This document shows, piece by piece, positions 35,486 through 49,941 of a DNA stretch of 64,000 bases (positions within the stretch are counted from its first letter, which is position 1; the number at the start of each line of letters is the position of its first letter). This DNA comes from Chlorops oryzae (taxonomy: Eukaryota > Arthropoda > Insecta > Diptera > Chloropidae). A model generated the notes under the pieces. It saw only the letters and a program-made list of their open reading frames with translations, was not told the DNA's origin and made no database searches. Position numbers and translations under genes: made by a program. The stretch is from contig CM035807.1 of NCBI GenBank assembly GCA_020466095.1, positions 17,284,985 to 17,348,984 of the forward strand, written 5' to 3'.

Positions 35486-36007
35486 GTAAGTGGAAGCCGT
35501 CGGCGGGCGGATAATTACAGGGTTGTTATGCATGTTGGAATTTCGATCCTAAAATGTGTTAAGTCTCATCACCACCATTACCACGAATTCATTTTTATGA
35601 TTGCAGAAATGCAATCAGTTTTCGGCTTCCATTTTGCTCATTGCATATTCCTGGTCATTCGTTCGGCCATCCATTTTGCATATTAAATGCATTTTCTTAA
35701 TATAATGGAGTATGGTACATGCCACTCGGAAGTCTGCTCATAACTTATACATGTGACCCACCCTGTATATGCATAGGTATATATGTATGTATGCCACTGT
35801 AGCTGACATGAGTTACTAGAAGAGATTGTGCACGTGTGTGTGTGTGTGTGTGTGTGTGTCATAATGCAGGCATTGCTCGTTTACATTCTGTCGCCAAAAA
35901 CGGTATCCGTTCGTTGTTCCCTTATCTCGTTTTGTTATTCTGTTTCGTTTATTTTGTTTCGTAGAAAGGATTTTTTTCACTTACTAAGAAACGTGTACAT
36001 TTTGCAG
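35486..36007 (+). other. SDR intron 2 (522 bp)
   Basis: Bounded by GTAAGT (35486) and CATTTTGCAG (36007). Contains a GT dinucleotide run at about 35834-35859. The 79-residue frame at 35828-36067 starts in that run and reads through the acceptor. Confidence 0.8.
35834..35859. repeat. GT microsatellite
   Basis: About 13 uninterrupted GT units in SDR intron 2. Confidence 0.9.
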
Positions 36008-36071
36008 ATTCAACGATTACGGTCAACTGCTGCACACCCGGCCTTGTACGTGGCACCGCGCATTTAAGAAA
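36008..36071 (+). CDS. SDR (retinol dehydrogenase-like), exon 3
   Basis: The exon supplies two bases completing codon 244 and encodes DSTITVNCCTPGLVRGTAH followed by LRK-like residues. It matches the V-N-x-x-x-PG-V/L-V-x-T segment after the catalytic helix in SDR7C enzymes, where the PG motif helps hold the nicotinamide end of the cofactor. Acceptor TTTTGCAG|A and donor AA|GTAAGT are good, and the phases agree on both sides (1 nt carried in, 2 nt carried out). The next expected exon, with a GAQ-type motif and the C-terminal tail, was not found in the remaining 28 kb. Confidence 0.8.
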
Positions 36072-39000
36072 GTAAGTTTACTTTTATTCGCAATCTCTTA
36101 TTTGTATAGCACGAATGGGTTAAGGCGAAATTGGGCACCAAAAGGCGACAACGACGACGACGAAGACTGGGTGAGTCGAGAAATTTTAAATTCCGTTGAA
36201 ATCGCTGTAAAATGCAGTTAAGGCGAACAAATGCTATCTGTCCGTGGTTATTTATGTTGTGGGATTAGGGGAAATGGAAAAAGGAAAATCGAATTGATAT
36301 TGGGACACGTGTAAGCTGCTGGAAAACCTTGGGGGGTTCTTCTTCTTTCTTGAGAATACTCACAGTAAATTGCTAAAAGATCAACCTTTGGTCAAGTTCT
36401 TTTCATTTGTTAGTAGAATTGAGACAAAAAATAGCGATATGTTAAAGGGCCACACAATTGTGTTGTTTTAACCCATTTCTAACCGGCTTTTTGAATTTTC
36501 TAATAAAATTATTGGCTATTTGTTGTTGTTCTTTCAAAATGGATTAATGACACGTGAGGCTGTCGTAACTAGTTAAAACCGCATCGTATGAGTAATGCAA
36601 TTATCGTTACGTATACGTCGTGCTATCAAAAATTCCAACGAAAGAATTTTACACATGAATTGTTCATAAAGAGAATTATTTTGTTTCGAAAAATCCGCAA
36701 AATTCCTTTGAATATAAATATTTGAAAAACAAAATCTCGAAGATGACTTTGAGCAAAAGCAAAAATCAGAAAGACAAATTCTTTGAAGTTATTTGCTTTC
36801 ATAAACTATTTAAATTCGTAGTTAGGACTTTTTTAAATGACGCTGAAATCGGTTGAAAACCAAAAAAAGGAAATAAAATTCAGAACACGAATGCGTTCGG
36901 AGAATTTTCTTTAATCAAAGATATGTAAACGAACAAATGGCTGTTTAAATTCATTGATTGATGAAGGGCATTAAGGCATACAACATGGGATAATAAATTT
37001 AACAAAAAGGTCAAAGACAAGGAACAATATTTGGCTTCTGAAATTCCTTTAAATATGGGACCGAAACGAAGAAAACTTTTAATTTAAATGTTCTCGGTAT
37101 TAAGGATTTTATTGAAAGACGTCTGAACTATCTTAATGAAGCACAGTAGAAATTCATATTGAGTTATGAGTTGGACTGAGTGCATGAATGATCGTGAATT
37201 TTGCCATACAAAGGGGTATCTTAACCCAGCCAACCATATTCGGTGTGCACTGAAGAAGAGTGCAAAAGGATTTCTTTCAAAGCAGCTTGACGAAGCGTTT
37301 TCGGAGTGCTCTAAATAGGAGTGTAAAAGGAAAATTCAGAAAATTTCTAATTCATTTCAGAAACGTTTTTTTTTTATATGAAAGATCATTCAATATTCTG
37401 AAGAGTGGAAACGTTCCTTATGAAGCAAATAGAATTATCTATCCTGAAAGTAAAATTGCGTGATTGTAATTTCGTTTGGAATTTTCATACAAAACTCATT
37501 TCACGGCTAACCTATATTCGTTAGCAGAAAAATGGCCTTTAAAAAATGTCTCTTTGCAGCTTATCTTTCGGAGTTCAATAGATGAAAATTGAAGATTACA
37601 GAAAGTTGACTAATGCACCTGTACATAAACTTTTATGTTACTATAGTTTTTCATTTTGCAACGGGATAGATGACCTTAGCAGAAAAATATGAAAAGATAT
37701 TTATGACAATATGAAATTATTCTCGATTTATTTAAGTTGTGGAAGTATTGTCTCAATAAGACTCAGTTTATCTTAATTCTATTGGAGCTAATTTCTTAGA
37801 TACTAGAAATCCTTTAGATTGGTCCTATTAGAAAAAAGTTTCGACTTTTCTTGCATTTCGGATTTTCATGAAAAATTTTTAAGAGACAAGAAAGTTTGAC
37901 TTCTTATTGACAATCGCTGTACAAGATTTTAAAATAACCACAAATGCCGCAATAAATTTATAAAGCCTTCCAGTTTACAAAAGAATGGGCAGAGGAAAAA
38001 ACATTTCATGTACTCTAGCAGCTGGAGTATTTTAACAATAATATCTTATGACTTTTTGAGTGCTCAACACAAAAAAAAAAAAAGAACAATAACAACAAGA
38101 TAGCCCATGGAGTATGTGTTCACTTAACCACAATTCGTATTCTATGGAAACACATGTCGAGTTGAAAAGTTGGACCCGACAAAAAGCGTACGTTTTCGGC
38201 TGCACAAAGTTTCCGAGAGCTTTTCTTTTATTTTTTATTTTTTCTTCTGTGAAATTGCACTAAGCTTGCGATATCAAAAAGTAAGTGTTTGCATATTCCA
38301 ATTTTATATTGTTTTGGCTTGTTTGATGCTCTTGGCATTTTAATTATTTCATCTTGGCTTTGAGCACTCCAAATGAATATGAGGCAATATGCTAATGTTC
38401 GTTCGAGCCAAGTCGAGGCCCAAAAAGGATGTGAAAAGCTTTTATATACAAAATATTACTTATATTTCCAACTCGCATTTGGCTTCGCAATGAAGAATCC
38501 CATCGTCATAATCACACAACACTATTTCCAAGTATACAAATACGTAGGCATGTATGTGGAGGCACAAAAATTTCGAATTAAATTGAAATTTAATTCGAAA
38601 TATTTTTTGTATGAAACGTTTTTGTATAGAATTTGTAGAAAATGCTTATTATTTTTGCATTTACTCATGTTATTTAATTGTATATAGCCATCAGGTGCTG
38701 TTTTTCTCGTTAAATAATAACCGAAAGATGGAAATGAAATTAATTACGCCTCAAAGTATGCTAGCTTTCTTGGAATGGAAAAAGTCGTATTTCAAAATTC
38801 CCAAGAAGCATTCAAGATTCACTGTCTTGTTGCTGATTTGAAACATTTTTCAACATTCTCGTTTAGAGCAAGGCTGGAGAATTCCACTTCAACAAAAAAT
38901 ATACGAAAAAAAAATTTAATTTGAATGAATAAAATGATCCAAGGAATTCAATTAAAAACTTTACAGAATATATTTGCCTTTTTAAATGAAAAGAAAGGGA

Positions 39001-42000
39001 AAAGGACTTCTGGGCCTTTTCTTTTTTTTTTGTCAAACCAACCCTCAGTTGCGATTAATCATTAAAGCCATTCGAGACTACTTCAGAAGGAGATTGCAAA
39101 AAAGGAATTAAACCCTCATAAAACTGTGTTAAAAGCCAATAAATTTCATTGGCCTTAAAGACTTTCAACAGGCAATAGTCAGTCGATTGAAATTTGCTTT
39201 TGAGAACCTTTTTACCTCTCAAACCATCGGGCACAAACACATGCAAACGGATGAATAAACATCTGGAGACTATTTATTCGTGTGAAAAATGGCTAAATAA
39301 GGAGCAAGGAATAAAAAACAAACAAAGAACAAGGCACCCTATCCGTAAAGGTAATTCATCATATGAAGACACTGAGGAGAGCAAAAAAAAAAAAAGAAAA
39401 AGTGTTAACATGCGTCATTACAATTTGAAAACTGACAGCGTGGAGAGTGGGATGAAATGGACCAAAGGGATACGTGTAGAAATGGAGAAATCAGGAAAAG
39501 GTATTCTAAAAGTTGCTTGAACTCGGTTAGCATCAAGTGAATTGAAGTTGATTTCAGTTGAATGAAGTTGAACCACATTAGATCGTGCGAGGACCTTTTT
39601 GAATGCACAGTCGACAGTCAGGAAATTGGAAATTCCTTTTGGGCCTAATGCGTAGCCATGGAATGTCATGATGTGATTTTTAAAATGGGTAAAATTTCAA
39701 TATGAGGTTGAAACTTTTAGCTTATAACGGCATTGTGACTTTAACCAGGACAAGAGAGTGAGCGCCGGATATACCTTTAAGCGCCGTCAAAGGTGGAAGG
39801 GAAAAATATGCCAATAAGCGGATAAGGATTTAACTGTGATAATTTCAGTCATATGGTTCGTTGCGCTAAGTGAAAACTCAAGGATTGGGAGTGCTTATAT
39901 CAAAGAGGTATTAAAGTCTAATAGGAGTTCTTCTAGATCGTGACTCTACCGATGAGCGAATGGAATGTTGCACGAACCTATTATAATCGGAGTAGGAGAA
40001 AACAAAAGATTTCTTGAGACTGAACAGATCAGAAATTGGAATCATTAATGGAATTCTGAGGGCTACTACCTCCTGAGAGGGCACGAAATTCAGTTGGGAC
40101 TTACTCTGAACAAGGTGGGGAGAATCTGTTTAAAGGAAAGGAAGCCTGAATTTACGTTATTCCAGAATGCCCAGATCTTCACTATGTAAAAAGGAGAACA
40201 CTGCTGAATGAAATCATGCAGGCAAACGAACTGTTTGAGCTATAGATAAGACACATTAGATATTTCCTTCTGAAAACCGGAGTTATCTCGGGTATGGGGC
40301 AACAGTTCCTCTAGTGAATGCAGTGCCAAGAACAGTCAGTGCTCGAACCCTTAACAAATAATAACAATCTTTAACGACAGCAATGAAAATCAAGCTAATT
40401 TTTCTAATGCTTAAGTATTGGAATGACAAAAATGTTTTAATGGGCTAAATTCAAATATGAAACTTTAGATTGAATAATCCACCATGTAACTATTACTGTA
40501 TCTTAAGAGGTGCCGTTGACTTTAGAAAACACCAATAAAAAGTGAAATAAAATAACTCCAATTATAGCTAAAAGCAATAGCTAGTTTTGGAGGAAAACCC
40601 CAAAAGGGATTCTTAATTTCTAAAAATTTCAGCTTAATCCGATCTGTTGCCTTCCAAAATCAACTCTCTTTAAATGGATTTTTCACTTAATACTATTATA
40701 AGACTATAGAAACTTTAATTATTATCTTGAACTGAATCAAAAATAATGGAATTATATCAAGACAATCTTCTTATTTCTTTTATGAAGAGCCTCTTTCTTT
40801 TTCGTTTTTTTTTAAACAAGAAATGTATAAATCTGAGCGCAATTGAGCTATTAATATTTCGTTGAAACCGATTTCTGGTTAACAGCCTATTTCATTGCTG
40901 ACTCAACTACAATTTTCAGCATTAATTGCTAATTTTTCTCTCTTTTCAAAATTGGGCAGCAAAATGAACGAGATTCAATATACCATACATTTGTTCGTCG
41001 TTAGAAAACTAAAACGAAGAATACAAGCAAAGCAGTTTGCTTAAGCCAATAAACGTTTCTATCAATATTGATTGCCATTAGTTGTATTTATACCAAAATG
41101 TTATTAGTGCTGTCTTTTGTTTACTAGCGTGGCATGACCACATTTTACTTAAGGAAAAAAGTCATTCCTTGCCTTTCAGGAGGTGCTTAACTTACAATTC
41201 ATGTGCAGGCTCTTTGTTTCTCGTGAACATTTTACTGCATTCCCCTTTGCTCTTAAGCTCCTCTCTCTCTCTCTCTCATGAGGCCATTGTTTTTGTTTTT
41301 GTTGCTGTTCTCGCCCTCTGTAGGACATAGTAATTCATTTGTGGGACCTGCTGTTTTTCGAGTCAACAATTTTAGCAGTTTTTAGCCGATGTCCTTGCCA
41401 CTGCCTGCGCTATCAACTTCAACTATTCATTAGACTTTGTCGTTTCTGAAAGATATAGAGAGACAGTGTGACAGAGACACCGAGATAGAGAGGTAGTTAA
41501 GTTAGCTGCCGTAATGCAGTGGCTACAATCAACTGATAGACAGATATCGTTGCAAGTCAGTGATGTGAAGGTATAGGCAAGCTGTAGTCGAATGCCTTCC
41601 AAGGAGTTTGAGTGGTCGAACCGCAACTGCATTCCGTGTTAAGTTCTCAATTCAGACAATAAGAGTAACGCTCTCGGTTGAACACCTTTTTCTGTGGGAA
41701 TTTCTTCATTCACTCGACTAGTATTTTTTTATTGTTGTTGTTGTCTCTAACACGTTTTCCGTTGAACGAACACATATCTTCGTATGCGTATTTCTTCGAG
41801 TATGAAAAAGAGCACGTAATTTCAGACCACATTGGAGGAATCCCATTGCGTCCGCATCTTAGGAGCATGAACTTTCTGGTTCTACGAATTGTTTTCTTGG
41901 ATCTTTTGTTTTATTTTTTTATTTTTTTTTTTGTACGATGAAACTATTCTATTGAATTCAAACACTGACTTGGAGTACCTACATACATATGTTCAACCTT

Positions 42001-45000
42001 AAACGCTAAGCGCTTGTGTAAGGTATGCCTTGATGCATTGTGCGCATTGCATTGCATTGTGTCCTTCCGTCGAGCATGTTCAGGAGGCAAAGTCACGGAA
42101 AAGCGTAAACGAAAGAGATAAGCGCATTAATTATTCATTTATTGCCTTTGTACTAAGTCGAGAGTTGAAATGTCGCTGAACTTTGTGTTTGCGTAGGCGG
42201 CGCTGATGCTTTTCAAAAACGTTTAGCAATAGAACACTTAAGACTAGAATAAGGGGCATCGGACTTTACCTTTTTTTATGAATGGAATTGCGAATAAGAG
42301 AAATTAAGAAAAAAAAAAGATTAAGTGTGTGACAGGTGCGAAGCAAGGCTATACATAGTTTCCCCGTTGAGATCATTTATGTTCTGTTTGAGCTATTTCA
42401 TATGAGTAAAAACAATTGAAAATATTTGTATTCAATGCTTATTTGAGCAAAAGAAATAATAAAATAGAAATTTCAGTTGACTTTCAATAATTGCAGTGAA
42501 ATCTTACCAATAAATCTCAGTCAACCGAGAGCCAAATAAAATCCATCGAGTGAACGAAATATTAAACACAAAGGAACTACTAACACTATGAATATTGTTG
42601 CATGTCGGTATGCACAAAACTATCGACTTCTCTTTTAAAATTCGCGAGCATTAAGTGCAGAGAAAGCGCGAGAGCACAAAGCACTTATGCGCTGCTAAAC
42701 TCACTTATTTGCATGGCACGCAATCCACTGACTTATGAAAGTCGTTCGAACCAATCAACTGAGCGCTTAGAGAGAGACTGAACGCTTGATCTTGGCTTAA
42801 TCAGACTAAAGCAAATGAAGTGCTTCGAACTTGTTTTCGATCGAACACGAACCAATCACATTTGAATGTATGGGCTTGCGGCGAAGGTTGAAGTTTCGAG
42901 TTTGGCTTTATTCGAAGGAATTCTTATCGTTTTCGATTGCGAACTTTAAGAAGACTGGCTTTATTTATGTATGTACTTGAGGTCAAAATCATACTTTAAT
43001 CGATTCAGATGATACTTAAGCAAAGTGTCTATGTTAAATACATGATCAAAAAATATAAACATTTTTTTTATAATAAATTTAGCACTTTTGCTAATAGATA
43101 CTGAGGTGGCAAGTAATGGAAAAGTATTAAACGCGCAGCGTTGCATTCGACTTTTTGGGTTTTATTGCGCCAAAGAATCGAAAATTTCAACGGTTTATGC
43201 AAAGCAAAGCGAGAACGGAGCCAACGGATGTTGGTTCAAAATAAGTAAAATTTTAAGGGCAATTTTTTTTGGGAGAAACTCTTTCAGACAAGTTGGATTT
43301 TCTTCATTTTGAAACAGATTTTATGACATTTCTTGTTGAAATTTTTTTACTACTTCATTCCTTCGTAGCCATTGAGCGCGAATTTTCCGATGATAAATGG
43401 ACAAGATCCTTTAAATTCATACCTTAAATGGACATAAGAAATATAAATCGCACTACTCGAAACATAAAATGTGTTGTAAATTTCGTTTTAATAGCTTTTA
43501 TCGTTCTCAGCCATCGTCAACTTAGTCCAAAAATTCCACCAGCAAAGCGGAATGATAGATTTCAAGCTCCTTTGACTTAAGAAAGGGCTAAAAAAAAAAA
43601 CAAATCTCAGGAGCTCCAGAGCCCCTCAGAAAGTAGAAACAACGTATTTTCCCCCCTCTCTTCTTATAACTTTCCTTCTAAAAACAATTGGAAATGAAAT
43701 CGTCTCTTTTCAGCGAAAGCTCTGTAAGGACACTTAATCCCCTCGAAAAGATAACTATAAAGAAAATAAAAATTAAAAGCACGAACACACAATATAAGTA
43801 ATCCAACTCGCCCTTTAATCTTTCCGTATAGAAAAAAAAAATGCACAAAAACATAATCTTCACTGAACTCTGTAAGACGCCATTTAATTATGTCAATTCC
43901 TTTTTCACTGCACTCGAGAATTCCTTCTTAAAATTACTCACTCGTAAGACGCCTTGCAGTACGGATTGAATTACATTAAAGCGACTTATCCACGAATTTC
44001 GCTCTTTACTTTTCCTTCGCTTTCCTGTACTTTCCTCTACATTCTTGTACTTAACTTCACTTACCCATTAAGCTTATTGAAAATCGAGAGAGCAGCGATA
44101 GGAAGCATTAACAACAAGTGCTAAGGATTTCCTTTAGCGAATTTTGTCGCAGAGGCGCTGGCGAAATTCTCTTCATCGAATTTCAAAATTTAATTAGACC
44201 AAGACAATCGCTGACGGCAGCAACGATTGCATAACACTTAAATAATGCCTTGGATCTTGTGTGAAATTGTATGAAATTGATGTACGATTTTTTTCCTCCG
44301 TAATTTTCATTTTATTTTTCCACACCACAAACGAATAATGGAATGACCGCCCTATTATCATTTTAATTAGTGACTAAGGAAATTTTTACGAAATTTTATG
44401 CCGCAGGACAAATGAACAGTTTCATCTGTTTTTCTCCTCAATTATCGCTTTTTACCCGTTATTTTATATTGTGCATATTATGAGAAGAGGAAAAAAGTTA
44501 TTTTTTTATATCCGCCCACTACCTGAATTGCGACGGTGTGCCCCAATCGAACGGACTAATTGATGACGAAGAGATATGAATCGCCGATACGAAAACTACG
44601 GACGATGAAGATGCCGATATAACACGACGGACATGTATACGATGAATCCTTATGCTTATATTATTTAAATTAAGTTCACTCTTGATGTTGCATTTTGTTA
44701 AATTGACCTATCATGGAGTACTCTTATAAGACATCAATGAAGGAGTCGTCTAAGTAGGCGATAAGCCAGCGACAAGTCCATCAATTGGAAGCATGTTACG
44801 GGCAGTACTTTTCAATGATTCAATTTAATGACATTTTTTTTTATAATTGTTAAACATTTCATAATGTGGCTTAAAAATTGACTTTTTTACATTTTTTATT
44901 GTCGTTCGCTTTTGCCCCCTCAAAATCATGTATTTGAAATTGCACACATCTGAATGTCTAAGGATATACATTGGCGAAGAATTAGACAACATGCAATCGC

Positions 45001-48000
45001 ATGCAAGCTCTTGAAAGCGATATTCAAATTAGATGAGAAAATCTTTGAGAATGGTCATGTCTTCTGGGATTTAGACACAACATCAATAGAAGCAATGGAG
45101 TACCTGAACAATGTGATCGTATGTCAAGAAACATAATAGAAAATAATTTAATCAATGTTTATAAAAATGTCTAAGAATAGCCGACAACTGTCGAGTATCA
45201 GAATTATTAAACCGATCGAAATTTCATAGCTTTAGATTTAACAAAATTTGTTAAACGTTATTTGATTTTGAATGGAAACTATTATTCGTTCGACATTGCA
45301 AAGAACCCTATTTTAAGATTGACCGTCTATGAAATAAATATTGTAAATTTCAAAAGTTCGACTTAAATTTTTCCGAAGATATGATTTCTGTGACAACTGA
45401 ATATCATTTTATGCTTTTGCCACTAATCTGTGAAAGCTTAATTAAGTTGATTTTTACAGATATACGACAATCTTAAATCCCACTTCTGAAGATAGTGAGT
45501 AAATCAAATTTGACAGGAAAAGCTATCAAGAAATATTCAAATATTTGTCAGATGCATACTTTTGATGCTGAAAAATTTATAATATTTTCTATAGTTACTC
45601 TTTACGAGGTTAAACTAAGAAACTGTTAACTCACCACTTAGAACATTAAAGTAAGGTGTCAAATTCACTGTATTCCCGTTACAATGCACGAAAACCGGAA
45701 TCAACAACATGTTAAAAATGTAATTTTTATGTTTCAAATATCGCTTTCGTTCACTTATGAACGTATTAACTGCATTTATCAACGTCTATGATTTAATTAT
45801 CAGTCGAAGCTTAATTGACCGTCGTAGATTCTGAGTTCTAATCCCTTGCATGGCGGCGAATTTTCAGGATTTTTGATTTTTTAAATTACTGGAGGTACTT
45901 ATAATATCATGAATTTTTTCAGAGTGTAGTTGTTTTTTAAGGCTACAAGGAACATTATTGCCTAAATTTCGTTAAGATTTTAATTTATTTAATGTACTAA
46001 TTTTTAATGGTTCATTTTCAAGCAAAAAATTTATGCAACCATAATGTCAATGACGTTTATGACAAATATTTGAAATTCGTTCGTTTAGAGCAGTATATTG
46101 TTAAGATGTTCGACCAGCGAGTGGAGGTACTGCGTAAGGTCGGCCGGGCTGAAAAATTTAAGATCGAAAGGAAATAATGTATTTAATAGCAAACATTATA
46201 AATATAAGAATTATAATATAATAATTTAGATAAGAAAAAAATTATTAAAACAACGAAGGTAAAACGAAATCACAAGCAAAAAATTAAATTTTTTTTGTAT
46301 GGTCTAGCTCGACGGTTTGGATTTAACCGCCGAGCACAAAATAATATATCGACACAGAGTAGTTATAATAAACCAATAATATGATTTTAACTTTGAAACG
46401 AGCTATAAATAAGGCTAAAATTAACGATAATCGATTATTTTCAACCGCTTCTTGACAGATTAGAGTATAATACGGCTATATATTCTTGCAGGAAGGCTAT
46501 CAGAATATTAGAATATTCAATGCATATTTTACTGCTAATTAATATTTTCTGTGTAGTTATTAAATATTCATGACCAGAGGAAGCGTAGGCACAAAATTAT
46601 TTCGCGAGGGGTTTAAGACGTTACAAAATCAATCTCTTTGGATTTTCTCTTGGTTGAATCAATTGGAGTTTGCATTGAAAGTCGCGAGAAATATTTTAAA
46701 AAAACATTATTTTGAACCAAGAATATTTTCTCGAGCTCTTTTGTGATCCTTCGGGGTATTTAAGTCCTAAACCCATCCTTTGTCACTGCCTGGAAATCGA
46801 ACACATCTGATGGGAGCACGTATAAGGCCTTCATTTGCTTTTTCAAATTTGATTTGACCCTTTAGTTTAGCTTTCAAGCCGTATATAATGACTTCAACAA
46901 GCTGCTCCAAAGAAAGAAAAAAAAACCTCCCTAACGATTTGAAGAGGGATTTATTGAAGGCATAAATTTTATGTTGTAATCCCATTTCGGATTTCAATTC
47001 AACATACATATGTCGTTTTTTGTGGAAAAAACAATTATCCCAATTATATTTAATCCATTCAAAAGCACTTAAATCTATAAGCTCCCCACAAAAAACAAAA
47101 AAAAAAAAAACAAGAACAAACAAAAAACAAAGAACAAAAACAAAAAGAGTGGAGATAAAACAAAAATGTGCTCTTTTTTCAACACATTTCCAATTTAATG
47201 GCAATCTGTTGATTACACAAATTTCCAGCTAAATCCATTGCCAACAATGACAACAGCCAACGTCGATGACTGGGGCTCGGTCTGAATGTATGTATGTATA
47301 TAGATGGCAATGAAAGTAAATGAAAACAATAAAATGAAAGAACTCAAAGCGAAATCGAAATCGAAACGAAATCGAAAACAAAAACATAAACAAAAAGCGA
47401 AGCAAAATCACTTTTAAATGTTGTCCAAACAATTTTTATTAGCTCAATGATTACGTTGGTGCATGCAAGAAATTCATTGCGAATGCACAATTCACACTTT
47501 TGCACCAGCGACACACACACACGCTCACGCACGAATGCATGGCAGCACTGTGGAGCGAAATATTTATTGTAATTTTTTGTGTGTTTTTTCATTGTTTTTT
47601 TTTTGTTGTGTTTTACTTTTCTTTTCTTTCCGGAATTAAAATGGATTTTGTACAGCTGCCAACATTGCATTTAGCACACAATGCTCGCTTACCTCAAGTG
47701 CGAACGTATGACACACACGAGATACATATCTATAATAAAAAATGAGAAGGAAACAAAATACAAATAAGAAAATAAAAAAATAAATTTAAAAAAAAAACAC
47801 AAAAAATCGGGCGAAAAAATTTAATCCCAGAAAACAAAAAGCAGAAAAAATTTTAATCATACCCTTAACCGCCCAAGCCAACAAGTTACGCTTCCTTTTA
47901 CCCAGTTCCGGCTGTCGGTGCTCGTTATTTTACGCTTACAGCATACATGCCGCCACTTTCACACACTCGCGCACACACACAGAGTCGCTCACTCACTCAC

Positions 48001-48455
48001 TGAGTCAATATATATTCGCACATTCTTTCAATATTTTTAACGACAAATGCCGCTTGAATGTGGAAAAATGAAAAGCTCTTCACGCGATTACGTTATCGTA
48101 GTTTTTTTTTTTGAAAAGCTTTTTGCATCCGGTTTGCGAAAGCGTGGCACCTCTCTCGACACCTTCGCCTTTTAAAAATTGCATGACAACGCTTAGACAT
48201 GGCGTAACGTTGCGGCGCTTCCCCAAACCGTTTTTGTGTCGTAACATTTACACTGCCTCAACGTTGTTGATGCTTTTATTTTTTTGTGTTTGTTATGTGA
48301 GATTTCCGGTTTTTTGAGGTGAGATTTGGGCTTTTTTTGATTTAATTTTTGAATTAATTTTTATTTTATTTAAAAAACACCAATTGAACTCTTTCAAAAA
48401 GGGAATTTGAGATTAAGACTACGAATGAAAAGACTGCTTGGAGCCCTTACGCCCT
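36072..48455 (+). other. Long stretch without supported exon (SDR intron 3 or intergenic)
   Basis: No sequence encoding the family's C-terminal GAQ-type segment was seen here. Repeat traces include a MITE-end sequence CCCAGCCAACCAT at about 37227 with GGAGTGCTC and AATAGGAGTGTAAAAGG following to 37330 (shared with 48456-48814), and right-half remnants of hAT-like family 2 near 45550-45595 and 46525-46560. Small frames such as 46767-47204 (minus), 38373-38687 and 41082-41330 (plus) are Phe/Lys/Leu-rich readings of simple sequence without domains. Confidence 0.4.
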
Positions 48456-48814
48456 CCCAGCCAACCAAAAGAGTCAACACGGAGACTTCTTTTCCGGATC
48501 GCAAATGTTCCTAAGACGCTCCGACAGGAGCTCTAAATTAGCGATTTTTTGAGAGAAAATAGCACTGAGCCTTATATGGAAAAAGTCTACTTTGTGGGAT
48601 CTCAAAATTTATCTTTCATGGTTGCTAGAATGCTCCTTAAGAAGCTGTTTGGAGTCTGCTTCAGTTATAAATGTAAAAAAAACTGACTCCTTTAATCTCC
48701 ATTAACGCTCCTAGACGGTGTTTTTTGAGACCTTACCAAAAGCACTACTGCGAAGAGTTCAGTTTGAGGCCTTTTACACTCCTATTCGGAGCACTCCGTA
48801 CATGGTTGGCTGGG
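48456..48814. mobile_element. Candidate MITE with CCCAGCCAACCA ends (359 bp)
   Basis: CCCAGCCAACCA at 48456 pairs with TGGTTGGCTGGG ending at 48814. A related terminus with the same subterminal GGAGTGCTC...AATAGGAGTG order lies at about 37220-37330, so the sequence is a repeated family. Target duplication unclear. No coding capacity. Confidence 0.5.
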
Positions 48815-49939
48815 TTGAATTGTTTACATAGCTCGCCCAAAAGAGTGTATCCTGGCTATTATGAAGTACATTGTATCCATTAGAAAGGGTAGGTTAAACC
48901 CCCCCTTCCCCCTCAGAAAAGCCCTAGAAAACCTGAAAAATTTTCGGCCGAGAACTTCTCTGTTTGTATAAAAAGGCAGCACGTTAGGGATGATGAAACC
49001 TTGAACACCTCAAAGTATGCAGCAAAATTTTTATTAAAAAAATTTTTCTTAAAATATTAGGAACTTTTATTCATAATTTAGTACTGTGACTATGTTTTGC
49101 ATTGAGTTAAAAAAAAATTAAATTTAGAATTCAAAGTCTCATGTTAAAAGAGGGAAACTCTCGAGCTCTTAGTGTTCCTATACTACCATAAAAGTAGCGA
49201 TTTCTATCAAAATTAGTGCATATTAGTCAGAGAGTTGGCTTGATTTTCTATTATATTTCGCTCAACCCTCGCAAAATTTTGTTTCAGTAATCCCGATGGA
49301 AAAAAAGCTTCACTTAGGCTTTTCTACTCCAATCCTTAGACTCATATAATAATATGAAAGGAAAATCCGTTAAATATTCCAAGCTTTTTTTGTAATCGAA
49401 TTTAACGGTCTTCTTTTCGGCAAACTAATTCAAATGATTGCTCTTTTATTTGAGGCTTTAAGCTTCTTATATTTAAGCTTTTATTTTCTAAACAGAAGTG
49501 AAAATTTCATTTTCAAAAATAACGTTTTTACAATCTTTCGACTCTCTTAATTGAAGCCGCCTAAGAGAGATGGTAGGAAAAAGCTTTCAAATGTAAAGTG
49601 CTTGGCATAAATAAAGTGGCACATGTCAGAATTTATTTTTTTTCGTGGTGCTCTGAATGATAGGAATAATTATAAGATTTTTTATAAATTATGAAGGATC
49701 CAATAATTTGGGTAATTACAGAGAAGTTAAAATTTCGTCACAAAAAACCCGACATCGGAAATTTGCGAAATAAAACCGGACGCACACTGGGTTAAAACTT
49801 CTGGCTTACAAGGTTAGTTCAAAAGGATATTGTTACTACCTAAAAACACTGTAGAAACTGATTTTTTGGGTTCTATTACCCAGTGTCCTTGAAATATTTT
49901 TGAAAGCCCCTTTTTATTAAGCCCTTTTTCAAAAAATTA
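48815..49939. other. Unassigned DNA
   Basis: AT-rich DNA before the mariner insertion; no exon or bounded repeat recognised. Confidence 0.4.
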
Positions 49940-49941
49940 TA

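Noticed and set aside
36100..36190. Possible SDR exon 4 after TTTGTATAG at 36109
   Set aside because: The translation (Asp-rich stretch) does not resemble the family's segment after the PG motif, and no donor or stop fits.
45740..45860. Decayed tRNA-like sequence ending GAGTTCTAATCCC
   Set aside because: Only a weak B-box resemblance with no A box.
46767..47204. 145-residue minus-strand frame
   Set aside because: Phe/Lys-rich composition from T and A runs, no domain and no splice context.
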